Assembly (NCBI GenBank): GCA_000349905.1
Contig: KB722736.1
Location: 1,290,076-1,354,075, forward strand
Origin: Volvariella volvacea V23
Taxonomy: Eukaryota; Basidiomycota; Agaricomycetes; Agaricales; Pluteaceae
Reading direction: 5' to 3'
DNA length: 64,000 bases
Position numbers and translations under genes: made by a program. Below the pieces are notes generated by a model, which was given only the letters and a program-made list of their open reading frames with translations, searched no databases and was not told the origin of the DNA. Below, piece after piece: positions 35,574-47,572 of the stretch (the stretch's first letter is position 1; each line of letters opens with the position of its first letter).

Positions 35574-38316
35574 ATGGCCAGTAGCTGTACCCAGGTGAAT
35601 CAGGTATCGACAGAGGGCCGCGTGTCTAGGGGAAGGAGAAGGATCCGCTCACTAGGTCGGCGCCACTCGTTACGCCACCATCTTGAGTTTGATTCTAACC
35701 TGAATCCAATAGTGCAGTCATCCAAGTACTTACTTCGATTCATTGCTCCTCTTGCTGCTTCCTCCCTCTTCCTATGGAGCAAAACGAGCCTACAAGACGA
35801 TGCCCGCAATCTAATCGTGTCAAGGCCGGTTATCGTGCAGATGTTTGAATGGAACTGGGATAGCATCGCAGATGAATGTACTAATTTCCTGGGACCTGCC
35901 GGATATGGATACATTCAAGGTAAACACTACTCATCATGTGATGTCGACTGCCCTTCAACGCGTAAGGAACAAATAGTTAGTCCACCACAAGAACACGTCA
36001 AAGGTCCACAATGGTGGACCGATTATCAACCAGTATCGTACAAGTTAGACTCGAAGCATGGCAATAGAGCTCAATTCGTCAAGTCAGTCGTTTCCAAGAT
36101 ATTTCCAGCAGCAGATATGCTGACACGACTATTTCAGCATGATCAACACCTGCCATGCTGCTGGTGTGCGTGTTATTGTAGGTAGGCATTAGGTTTCATT
36201 GGATATGCTCATACTTAGATGGTACCTCCAGATACAATCTGGAACCATATGGCTAGCACTAGAAGCGGCGTGGGCACAGCTGGCAGCAGTTTTACTCATT
36301 ACGAGTATCCTGGATTATATAAATATCAGGTCAGTTGATCACAACGGGGGTCACTCATTTCTGACTACCTGTCAGGATTTCCATCATTGTGGGCTTACAC
36401 CTGGAGACCTGATTATGAGCTATTATAATAGGCTGGAGGTCCAGACTTGCGAACTTGAAAACTTAGCAGAGTGGGTACCCGTGACACCAAGCGAGAATAA
36501 AGCCTGATCTTATTACGAGGCAGCCTTGCGACAGAAACGGAATATGTTAGATCTCGGTTGGCAGAATATACCAACGACTTGTTATCGTTGGGTGTGGATG
36601 GACTGAGGCTTGATGCCGCCAAGCGTATGTTCAACAATACTTCTTGGGTTTTACGTTTGGACCAACATCCACCCCACAGATATGGCCGTGGAGGATATCG
36701 CTAGCATTATCAGTCGTCTTTCACGGACGACATATATAACACAGGAAGTCACATTTGGGCATGGCGAACCAATACAGCCTTCGGAATATGTTGGAATTGG
36801 TAATAATTGCATTCTGCGTACGATAAAGTACTGAAAAATATGCCTTCCTTGATTCAGGGGATGTACAAGAGTAAGTATGTTTGCTCTCATACTATGTACC
36901 CTTATTTTAAATATCCTGTGCAGATTTCGTTATACCAATGCGCTAAAGGATGCTTTTTTGCGAGATGGCATTGCAAATCTTCGGATGCTCAATAACGAAG
37001 GTAGGGAACAAGCTGTTTGGGAATACGAGTTGTTGACCTGTACATTCAGACTGGATACCCAGTGACCGGGCTAATGTATTTGTCACTAACCACGACACTG
37101 AACGTGTATGTTGCATTAAGTGCTTGGGGGCTATCATAGGGCTTAAAAGTCAACTAGAATGGACATTCGCTAAACGCCCGTTCACCATCCAACACATACA
37201 TAACCTCTCATATATTTTCCCTAGCCCATCCCTATGGGACGCCTACAATCCTATCCAGTTACTCCTTTTCTGATCGTAGTGAGGGTGCACCAAATGGTGG
37301 TAGGCACAATCGAGTTGGGCGTTCTTGATCAGTTCCGGATCTCATTGAGATTTCAAGGGTACGGTACATGCTCTGCCACTGGAGGAAAAGGTGGTTGGTT
37401 GTGTCAACATCGTTACACCGCAATTAGCGGTATGGTTGCCTTTAGGAACCAGGTTGGTTCAGCTGCTATTACCAATTGGGTTTCTCCCGAACCACAACGA
37501 ATTGCCTTCGGACGTGGTACGTGGAAAATTCCTTCAAGATCTGCTTTATCTTGATGCTATTTGACTTCTCTTTGGTGGACAGGGGCTGCTGGATATGTTG
37601 CTATCAATAATGCTGATCAACCGTGGATTGCCACTTTCAGTACATCTTTGCCCGATGGCCAGTATTGCGATGTCATTAGTGGTGTCACCACCTCCTCAGG
37701 GTTCTGCACAGGCGCCGGGTATGTTCACCCCTTGCATCTAATTATGAATCAGCTAAATGGCTTTCAATTAAGTGTGACCGTCGAGGGAGGCGTCTTTACG
37801 GCAGCAGTTGCGGCGCGTGGTGCTTTGGCCATCCATACAGGCGCCAGAGGGATCGGTAACACTGTAATGATTGCAGTAACGTTTTCGGTGACTGCCGAAA
37901 CCTTTTGGGGAGAGGTTGGTGACCTTGACCTATTTTTCATAAGGCTTTGCTTATTCTCCGCCAGAATATTTTCATTGTTGGCAGCATTCCACAATTGGGC
38001 AAATGGAAGGACGATGAAGCTGTAGGTTTTTTCCTCGAATCATAAATGATGTGACCAACCGTCGTATACTGGATAGATTGCCCTTTTACCTGATTCCTAT
38101 CCCACCTGGATTGCAATGACATTTTTACCCGCCGGGACCGAATTTCAGTATAAATACATTCGCAAGAGGCCAGATGGGACGGTAGGTTGCTTGCTGTGCA
38201 TTGTGGCGCTTTGACCCACGTGTTCGTTATGCCAGGTCGTTTGGGAATCTGGCTCCAATAGAGATGCCTTCATTCCGTCAACTGGGACCCTGACTCTGTC
38301 GTCGACCTGGAAATAG
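35574..38316 (+). CDS. alpha-amylase (GH13) with C-terminal CBM20 starch-binding domain
   Basis: Seventeen exons chain in frame from the ATG at 35574 to the TAG at 38314-38316. The catalytic barrel starts at [18 protein letters not shown] and carries the four GH13 regions: [18 protein letters not shown] (nucleophile Asp), YITQEVTFG (acid Glu) and FVTNHDTER (third acid). The beta-sandwich has [20 protein letters not shown] and [17 protein letters not shown]20 domain ends the protein ([50 protein letters not shown]), so raw starch is the likely substrate. The WLCQHRY and VDTIWNHM signatures resemble actinobacterial and animal amylases (GH13_32-like) rather than the Aspergillus type; this is from motif memory. 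The N-terminus is odd: about 50 mostly basic residues precede a hydrophobic stretch at 52-68. It is either a signal anchor or a mispredicted first exon. Exon 8 is only 13 nt. Confidence 0.93.
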
Positions 38317-40367
38317 TCCACTATCTGCTGCATAAACGAACAACGGTGTTCTGTAATCTTTTGTATATTCACGCACATGCTTGGGACATTCGCCTGGTTG
38401 GGCAGTCAATCAATCTTTCTCCTTTGTCAGCTACACCCCTTCACTCCTTGATCACCCATCCCTGATTCACACGAGAAGTCTCCACAACATTACACTGGTA
38501 GGTTGGTTTACTTCTAATAGCTCTAGGCTCGACAAACAACCCTCCTGTGAGCTTTCTTGGCATGCTTGCTTTGCTCGGTTGTCCCGACGAAAATGCCATT
38601 GATGAGCGTATCAAGATTTGTATTGATTTCTGTGTATTCACAGAAATAAATTGCAATGTCCTACATTGGTCTTACAAGTTCGCCATTCATTTACTCTTGG
38701 TATGCACTGCAGCATGTACCACTCTCACCGCGCACGCAATGGCCACAGGGTCAGAACACCTGCCACATTCACCAACGTGCTTAAGCTTGCTTTTCAACAT
38801 TCCAGACTGCCTTCTTGGGACTGTGCTGGTACTACAATGGGACCCGATCGACTGGGTATAGACATTTGTGTACGTACTCTGGGGACGTTTACTGCACTGA
38901 ACATGGACAGCGTCGGAGTAAGACCTAGACTCATCTAGAATCTTGGCTTCGACCCTTTCTATCTTGGGCATTGTTACACTTTGGGCTGCTGTCCCGTTGA
39001 ACTTATGGTGTTTGCAGCCTGACGAACAACGCGAGGAAGGGTGGCTTGACAAGGTGAGCATGTCCATTCCCGCTCAGTAACTGCGCAATTTACCATTTAT
39101 AAGCACATGTTTTCCGAAGGATTAATCCCTTGAGTCAAACACATTTCAATGCTGTTAAGTCTGACAGGTTCGCAATAAGAACCAATCACGCGGGATGAAG
39201 CTTGTCTTGGCTCACAGTCCCTCTCCACCCCTCATGAAGACGTCCACAATTTGGTTTTGTAACCTTCTTCTATGCCCAAAGTGCCCGAAATGAATCAGCA
39301 AGGAGTTCAACATGTTTTCGTCTTGTGTGTCTTGGGTTGCTTGGATATGACCCATATAGACAGCTTCAAGCCCAAGCAACTCAAACACGTTGAAAACAGG
39401 CGCCAGCTGAGACCAGCACACAAGACTTTTACACTTTTGCATCGCTGTAGCTGCGATAGCAGAGCAATAAAAGGATCGCAGAGCCTAAGAATGACGTGAG
39501 GTGGGAATCACTTGGCTTTCATTTCACTTTCTACAGCTGGCTGGTATCTTGTGTCATGACATGGTGGCAAATTGTAGCTCCGTACTCGCCGGCCGTCTGA
39601 CACTCGGCCTGTCTACCCAAGTTCGACCCAATGAAGTCGTGTGACCCATATGAATTAACCCAATGTGTAAGCTAGCGATAATGTCGTATCTACACGTGTG
39701 ACCCATATGAATTAACCCAATGTGTAAGCTAGCGATAATGTCGTATCTACATAGAAATGGAATAATGCCGAATGTGCCCTAAAATCAACCGTTACCTGTA
39801 CGGTAGAGTTTTATATGTACAGTATGGGGATTGAAAAAGGGATTTATGGTCCTTGGTCCAAGTCCTTCCGATACGAGTGGGGGTGGGCAAATGGCAAATG
39901 CCAGAACGAGAGGCTGATCGTAAATGGAAGTGTGTAGCGATAATAAATAAATACAGGTGCAATTTACAAGCAGGTTTAGAGCAATTATGGTATTTTTGTG
40001 GAAACTTGGTCGTGATTTGATTGTTCGTGGATGTGATGAGAAATGGTGCAAGCGGTGTATGCGGATGAACAAATATATCTACTTGGACGGTATGGGTGGT
40101 GTTCCAAGAGATGAGAATCGTGAGTCGTGAACGCGGATAAAGCAAGAGTAGAGGCGGAAGACCACGTGGAGGGGATGTGCGATAATTTGACACTAGCGAT
40201 TGATGAGAGATGGAATAGTAGATATCAATTATCATACAAGGCGAAAAGAACGTTTGTTGGTGATTTCAGACAAGGGAGGGTATGCGCAACAGTGAAAACG
40301 CACAGCATGTATCCCAATCAAGTGTCCGGAGAAAGCAGAAAGCAATGACAAAGCAAGAATCGATGGA
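38317..40367. other. 2-kb intergenic stretch downstream of amylase
   Basis: It lies between the converging amylase (+) and aspartic protease (-) genes. Apart from the 57-bp tandem duplication listed separately, I see only short open frames without family motifs. The stretch is longer than needed for two 3' UTRs. Confidence 0.45.
39638..39751. repeat. perfect 57-bp tandem duplication
   Basis: Bases 39638-39694 are repeated exactly at 39695-39751. The unit starts CGTGTGACCCATATGAATTA and ends TCGTATCTACA. The lack of any mismatch suggests a recent event or an assembly artefact at a read overlap. It lies outside genes. Confidence 0.95.
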
Positions 40368-43300
40368 TCACCGACTACCATAGTATTGTGATGTCGATTT
40401 TCTATGGTCCGGCTCATAGACCTGCTGAGGCTGCTGGACTTGGGGCTGGTATCCGTAACTTTGATGGCTTTGATGACTAGTAGGTGGAGTTGACGCCAAC
40501 AAAGGAGAAGAGGGCTGTCCATAAGCAGGGGGTGGTGGGTATGAATCATTTTGCCTCAGTGGTGGTGGGGGATAAGCCACGACGCGGTTAGGAGATGCCA
40601 TCATCTGAGGAGCGGTGTGGCTATGATCGGAAAGGCGACTTCTCGACTTCGATTTTCTTCTGCGATATAGTATGAAGCAACCAACGAGAGCTAAGGCTGC
40701 GACGATGCTGACGGCTGCTATGACGTAGTAGACGGCGTTAGAACCTCCTCCTGAATCGCTCGGAGTAGTGTTATTAGTGTTGGAGTCGAGGGTTTGGTCG
40801 CCCGTCGTATCTACTCCGCCGAGCCGAACTTGAACGAAGTCTCGATGCGCTTCCTCTACCTCGGTGGTTGATAGGAATTGGATATAGGGGTCGTCTCGCT
40901 CTGTTGAGCCCACAACAAAGTCGCCATAATCAACTAGCATATATACATTACGGACTAAGGAGGTGATTAGAGGAGCCAGGCAGAAAATTAGTTGAACAGA
41001 CGTACGGAATGCCATTCCCAATATTATATCATAATTAGGGCTTGGGCCAGTGGCGAATGAAAACGGCTGGAACTAATGCGACCACAATCAACAGTGCGGA
41101 CGTAATGAGACACTTTTGCCACTCACAGTACCAATGCAACATGCCTGACCTCTCGAGTTTCGAATTCTAGGGAGTCCAAGCAACGTGGGATCCCTGATTG
41201 CGGGGTGCCCCTGTCAGCTTATCGATGCCCAGCAGGGAAGAAGAGAAGACTCACAATGAAGCGTCCAATGGGTGGATGGGATACCGTTTGCCGGCGAACT
41301 TGAAGGTGATATTCACCTCACGATCACATGGAATGATCCACACCTCTCCGACGTTTGCGACCAATCCGAACTCAGCCCCATCTATCCTCGAATATATCGC
41401 GTCAGAAGCGGTTCTGTATAGGGGCATTAGGTAGGAGCAAGAAGAAGAGACCTCAGAGCTTACTTTGGCAGCTGGGGTAACGAGAATCCTGTGTCGACGA
41501 CCGCCATAGTTCTTCTTTTATTGGTTGTCTCGTCTACTCTAGTTCTCATCTCGATAGGTTGGCCGTCTGGCCCAATCAACCCATCTTCATCGAGTAAGAC
41601 TTGAAAATGTTGGTCTCCAATCTCGTGTATAGGAACATCTGAAACTAGTAGCTGTGGCTCGTCGAGCACGGCCTCGTATTCTTCGAGAACTTCCCCTACT
41701 GTCAGCGTACCGCTGTAGAAGTCAGTTGGATCTGAGGGACGTTGTCAACAATGGATAAGGAACTTATACTGAATACATTACCTTCTTTGCGTCCCATCAG
41801 TACTGTCATAAAGTTCGCTGTGGTTCGGTTTTGCAGGAAAATTCTGTCCAATACTGGTGCACCTTCCACAGTCCCCATTGTTTGGAGGATCTTTGAGCCT
41901 ACATTTGGTCCCAGGCCTATTAGGCCTTCCCCAGCTCTATTCTCCGCATCAGGTTGAATTTCCACTGTCGTAGAACGGAATCAATATCTCGTTGAAGTGA
42001 AAGACATGCAAGAACTGGGCAGAAAAAGCGTAGCATATTACTCATATGCACACGATGGGAGATTCCTCCCACCGCAATGAACTGAAGGGGTAACATCGGC
42101 GGCGGAGGGCGGAGAAGAAAGGTACAGGAACCGAAAGCAGTGTAACATATACACTTCCAAGCAAGCAAGCACGGAAAACGGGTAAAGAATGTAAAAAACA
42201 CAAAACAGGATAAGGAACTTACGGAATGCCTGATCTGGAACAGTGAACCCAGCAAATTCAAGTGTGGCGGTCTTGACAGGGCCTGTTGTATAGGAGAAAT
42301 TCCCGGGCGAGGTGTCGCATACCAATGCGGTGGCCAGTGTAAGGGATGCAGTTCAAGGAAAGGCATATCGTGTCAGATATTCGCATGTAGTGCAGATAGA
42401 CGAGAGAGCGGGGTAAATGGTGTGGGGATAGAGGGAAATTGACATACCGCGAACAGAACCAACAGCGTAGTTCACCCCACTAGTGTAGCCAGTGAATCTG
42501 CTGTTTGGTACGCTCCCTGAATGTGCAACCCATAGATCGGAGCTGTAGTTGATATAGCCATGACAGTAGCGATGCAACCAAGTGCATGATTATCCAATCA
42601 CACACATCATCAACCAAACCATCGAGTGTAATTGCCATGGCGCGGATTAGGTGAGATGTAGGGTTTGGCGTGATACGAGGGGAGCGTGTTATGGGCGCAG
42701 GTTTCAATGTACGTTGGAGTAGTTGCCAAGCATTGATGGTGGGAAGGGTGAAAGGAACACGGCCGGGGTGGAAGTCAAACGACGAAAAGAAGTACATGCA
42801 TCCGTCAAAAAGCCAAAACAGATTGTCGAATCGCCGAGTTCATGGAGAACAAACAAACGGATTTCGGGAGAGATGGAGAACCAAAGAAGTGCCATTATTT
42901 CAACCAAGTACGCAATTGGTGCACGGACATTTTGCGCAGCGGGCGAATACGCATGTACGGAAAATCGATGGAAGAGGATCAAAGCACAATTAACACCCTC
43001 TGAATTGCCCCAGGGCTATAAAGCAAAAGGATAATCGTACATACCTTCCTGTATCGATCAAAGCATCGAATTCAGTTCCCCCAAGGGTAATATTAGTGTG
43101 ATAACTAATATCAGCCACGTTGGTTAGATGGGCCGAACTCTGCTGCCTCGGACTTAGTATTCCTCTTCTTTCGGTGTCTCCTTTAGCGCCACTTCCCCAA
43201 TCTCTCGACGATGGTGAGGCCCTTCGTGCTTGTGGTGGTATACTTCGTAACGATAGTGGATCCTGAAGTACGCGACGACGTCCTTTGATGGGGACTTGCA

Positions 43301-43388
43301 AGGCACTAGCTTGCAGAATAGGGGAATACACTTGATCGGTGAGGAGGAGGACTAAGCATGTAAATAGACTGATGGGTAGACGCTTCAT
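40368..43388 (-). CDS. membrane-anchored pepsin-like aspartic protease (A1 family), copy A
   Basis: Multiple exons run from a signal peptide (MKRLPISLFTCLVLLLTDQV, ATG at 43388) to the stop at 40368. After a propeptide comes the A1 fold: NITLGGTEFDALIDTGSSDLWV with the first catalytic Asp, split by an intron inside DTGS. EGLIGLGPNVGS follows, then VVDTGFSLPQLPK with the second catalytic Asp, then AIYSRIDGAEF, WIIPCD and CCIGTFQPF. The conserved tail FVQVRLGGVDTTGD precedes a single TM helix (YYVIAAVSIVAALALVGCFIL) and a Pro-rich cytosolic tail with a PPAY motif. The protease should act outside the cell or in the secretory or vacuolar lumen while anchored. It is paralogous to the divergent copy at 45521. 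The first intron is 502 nt, against about 63 nt at the same site in the paralogue. Confidence 0.9.
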
Positions 43389-45520
43389 TTTTGCGGCTGT
43401 TGAAGAGCTCCGAGTAAAACGAGGGGGAAAGACCGGAGTTGCTGTCAAGCGAGGTGGGGCGAGGACGAGCCGCTAGGAGAAAGAGGTGCGGGCGTGAGGG
43501 AAGGTAAAGCAACGGGTGAGCGATAGTTATGTAGGGGAGCTAATTAGTATAACAAATATGAATGGAAAAGTGTAAGATCAACTGGGTCCCAAGGAGATAC
43601 TAAGGATGCAAAAGAGACGAGGGAAGATGATGGAAGAGGAAGAGGAAGGTTCAATGTCAAGGACAAGCAAGGTCTTGGACAGAGTTGCGAGGGGGGGGGG
43701 ACAATTCGGTTAAGAGAAAGAACGGAGGGGGGAAGGGAGGGGGAAAGAGGCTCGGGGGAAATTTGAGGGGCAATGAGGTAGCCCAAGAGCGACTTAAGAG
43801 TTGTTGGCGTCCAGGAGCCGTGGCGGTGTTGTGTATGGCAATCTTCCAAGACTTGGGTCTTGTGCCAATTGTCGTCAGCGCTCAGCGCTCTATGCAATCG
43901 CTTGCCAACTTGGTAAAGGGTTTGGTATGGAGTGGTGGATAGAGAGACTTGGGAACTTGAACGTGTTTTACTTGGGAGAAAATGAGCTGGAGGGAGGGGG
44001 AATGCCGTCTTGACTGTCTTGTCCTGGGGTGGCAATGAATGGACTTGGAAATTGCAGGGTCCAGTGAGGGGCCGAAAAGAGGTGCTTAGGTGTAGGAGAT
44101 GGTGAAATCTATGGAACGCATTCGACTAGCGATTCCGCTGAATCGGACACTTGCAAGCCTAGAGAGGCGAAAAATAACCAAAGGGAAGCGTGAGGGCAGG
44201 ACGGTCCATAGGGAGGAGCCACCAAAAGCCAAGAGACCCCACCGAAGAGAACTTGTACTGGGGGGTCTTGGGCATATAGAAATCAGGGCTGGCTGCTGTC
44301 TCTGTCCTTCCCGCTTGAGTTCACTTAGTCGAAAGGGTCCTAAATGCATTCGCACGTGTCAATGCCCAGAGCATGCCCAGAGATTCCTGGTTGTGATCTC
44401 GTCCAAGCCTTGCTCTCTTGGGTTATGGCGCGTCACAGCCAAGGCCCCAGGCATGACTTGCCAAGCTGGTGCAGCTGGTGCATGATAGATTGACCGTCTG
44501 AGGTCACTGCGACGGAGAGAATTAATTGAGCAGGTAAAGTCCCGGTCGCATCTGAATCTCCTGTTCCTTCGGAGCCTAATAACAATTTGCTGGGGGTGGG
44601 ACAAGGCAGAGGTGATCTGTGGGAAAGAACAGCACCTCACGGAACAATATCCCAAGCCCAAATAATTGCAGCTTGTGATGGCCTCGATAATCATCCAAGA
44701 GCATTTGCTATATTCATGGATCGATATTTCTGCTGAGGAAGCCACTCCGGCATCAGACAGGTTGTGTCTTGTGCAGGACCACGCTGTTGCCCAGCACGGG
44801 CGGTCAACTGCACGCGACATCAAAGAATGCTCAAGCATCCATACCAGGTCCAGTGCATGCCTAAGACGCGTTACTTTAGCTCCGTATCGAAGGATCGCAA
44901 ACTTGATGAGTTCCCGATCCAGTTCGATAAGATTCAAGGGAAGTTCCCAAGAAATCTTGAGCAAAGCGTCCCAAGGGCCCTTTAATTTATCGAGGCACAT
45001 TGGGTGACATAGTTATCATAACCACAGGTAGGCAACTGGCAAGACCAGGACAAGTCGCATACCCAAGAGACCAGATGACCATCCTCGCCACCGGCGCTGC
45101 ACTGGCTATCAAGTCCAGCCGAGTACTTGCCGACCCTTGAGGCTATGGAATAACCAGCCAAGGACGGAAAAAGTCGAGTCTGGCGAGCAGAGCATTTGAA
45201 TTTTGGAGGCTGACACTGTGAGGGGCGTGAGACTGATCACAGCCGCGTTGAACGGGTTGGCCAAACCAATTTCAATTACACTCCTTCATCTCCATCTCCA
45301 CACTACCTTGCCATCCTGCATTTGCTCCATACTCCCTAGCTTTCTTCGTTTCATTTCTCAAGCTTTCGATTAGCATTCTCGTTTCTATCAATTCTTCGTT
45401 TTCTACACCCCTTTCCTTGCTCTCTTTTTTGCTTTTCTTGCTGAATTCCCATAGTCTAAATCGTTGTAAGGTTCGACGGCAACCTGGTCATCCATTTTCT
45501 TCGCATTCTCAACCACCCGG
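43389..45520. other. 2.1-kb divergent promoter region between the two aspartic proteases
   Basis: Both protease genes start here and read outward. From about 43600 to 43780 the plus strand is strongly purine-rich, with a run of ten G at 43691-43700. This is a polypyrimidine tract on the sense strand of copy A. A 213-codon open frame on the minus strand (44359-45000) has no family features and I do not call it a gene. CT-rich sequence precedes copy B. Confidence 0.5.
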
Positions 45521-47572
45521 ATGCGCTCCCTACTTCCGTTATCTCTCCTTCTATCCGTCTCCACCGCCGTCCGAATCCCATTCGAAGTCCGTGTCGACAA
45601 TCCTTCCCCCAGAGGCCTAATTCGTCGCGCTCCTGCTACCATCCCTATATCCAATACCGGAAATGCTCAATATGTCGGCAACATTACCATCGGTGGTGTC
45701 GAGGTAGAGGTTTTGCTGGACACAGGAAGGTACATACTTAGTTCGCGTTGTTATGGCCACCAAAAACCACCCGCGTCTAACCCCTTCCGCAGTTCTGATC
45801 TATGGGTTCATTTCCCTGGCCCGCAACCCCAGGCTACCGACATGGGGAAGCAAGTAACGTTGAACTATGCTATTGGACGGGCGGCAGGTCAGACAAGAAT
45901 CCTCGCTTATCGCTTTCGTTCCGCTCTGAACCGCTCGTGTGCTCACCAGTATTTCACTTTCATTAGGTCATGTCCATTCGGCGCGGGTAGAATTCGCCAA
46001 CAATACTGTGGATAATCAAGCTTTCCGTACGTCTTGCTCCTCGACTATTATTCCCCATTGACGTCCGTATGCCGCCCACTAGTTCTCGTTTCGGACACGA
46101 GTACATTTACTGCCGACATACATGCACAAGGTTATGATGGACTATTGGGTCTGGGCCCTAATGAAGCTAGTGTCATTTATGACAAGGTCGACGGTCCTGC
46201 TGGCGATTCACTTCTAACGAGAATATTCGAGCAAGACCACCACACGAGCAATTACATCTCGTTTTTACTGGACCGAAAGGGGGACCCAATTGACCCATTT
46301 ACGGGCCAATTAACAATTTCTGAGATTGTGCCTGGGTTTGAGAACATTACTGAAATGCCAAAGCTGGATGTGGACAAGGTCAATAGGTTGCTGGAAGCTG
46401 GTGAGTGAGACAGTGACAAGTGTAGTTCATGGATATAACTGATCTGACCTGTGCGGATGTCATGGTCGTATAGATCAGCATTGGCAAGCTCTTACTGACA
46501 AAGACCATGGTGTGATTGGTCCTGATGGCGAGGCCGTCAAAGTGCTTTCTCTTGTGCGAAAGGCGCCAAAGGGTCAATTTGTCGCGGTGTTCGATTCAGG
46601 TTTCACATTCAGGTATGTTATCGCACAGCGTGCAAGTTGGATACCCTCACAATCCCTATTTCAGCCAAGTTCCTCGTCAGGTGTCCGACGCAATCTACGG
46701 ACGCGTGAAGGGAGCATTCTATGACGTCAAGAACGAGTGGTGGACTGTACCTTGCGGCCAGTATCTGAACATTTCGTTCAATTTTGGTGGACGAAACTAC
46801 CCTGTGCATCCTCTCGATACCGTTGACGACAACTTCAACCAATTCGACGCTAATGGAAACAAAGTTTGCATCGGTGCGGTAAGTGTTTGTCTTTCCTGAG
46901 CCAAGGCGATTTCAACTGATTACACACCTAGTTCCAACCCATCACATCGGCTTTCAGTTTGCTGGGCAACTATGATATGATTATGGGAATGAGTTTTCGT
47001 ACGTAGTAGACATCCTTTGAATCCTTCATCATCATCTCTCATACCATTTGTCCCATCCTACAGTTCGCAATACTTACACCCTCATGGACTTTGGTGACTG
47101 GATCGATGGAGGTTCTAACCGCGGCAAACCCTACATCCAAATTGCCTCCGTCACGGACTCGGAACAAGCAAAACGGGAGTTTATTCAAACGCGCCTAGGG
47201 GGTGTTGATACGACGGGTGACGCCCGTTGGGAGTTACTCCCCAAGGACCAGATGCAAAAGTCCCCTATTTCGGATGAAGAAAAGAAGAAGCAGTACCAAG
47301 AGATGATCCTCTCAAGATGGCCATATATCTTCATTGGATGCTTTTTGTTCATCGTTTTGGTCATTGGCTGTTGCATTTGGAAGTGCTGCCAGAGGAGAAG
47401 GAGAAGAAGGGAGCAGAAGGCGAATGGAAAGGGTGCAGAAGCTGGTGTGGAGATGCAAGCTGCTGGAGGCTCGGGCTCATCAGTGTATCCGGATCATGGG
47501 ACACAGAGCCCTTATTCAAGCACGGCAAATTTGGTCCACCCTCCTCCACCGTATCAAGCTGGACATAATTAA
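45521..47572 (+). CDS. membrane-anchored pepsin-like aspartic protease (A1 family), copy B
   Basis: The signal peptide is MRSLLPLSLLLSVSTAV. Exon 1 (45521-45729) ends inside the first active site, LLDTG plus Ser-Ser-Asp-Leu-Trp from exon 2 (45793). Further landmarks are YDGLLGLGPNEAS, AVFDSGFTF (second catalytic Asp, DSG form), SDAIYGRVKGAF, WWTVPCG, PVHPLD, VCIGAFQP and YDMIMGMSF. As in copy A, the tail FIQTRLGGVDTTGD leads to one TM helix (WPYIFIGCFLFIVLVIGCCIW), a basic stop-transfer stretch and a cytosolic tail ending in PPPPYQAGHN. The enzyme cleaves proteins outside the cell or in the endomembrane lumen; specificity cannot be read from the sequence. Shared introns and tail motifs mark it as a paralogue of copy A, so the pair arose by an inverted duplication and is by now fairly diverged. 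Confidence 0.92.

Noticed and set aside
36180..37070. stop codons suggesting that the amylase gene is a pseudogene
   Set aside because: Every apparent stop falls in a GT-AG intron; chaining 17 exons restores a full enzyme with all catalytic residues.
43550..43950. purine-rich tract with ten G as a coding or structural RNA element
   Set aside because: On the sense strand of protease copy A it is a pyrimidine tract just upstream of the start, a common fungal promoter feature.
44359..45000. 213-codon open frame on the minus strand between the proteases
   Set aside because: It has no family motif, no partner exons and an unusual composition, and it lies in a promoter region. I judge it a chance frame.
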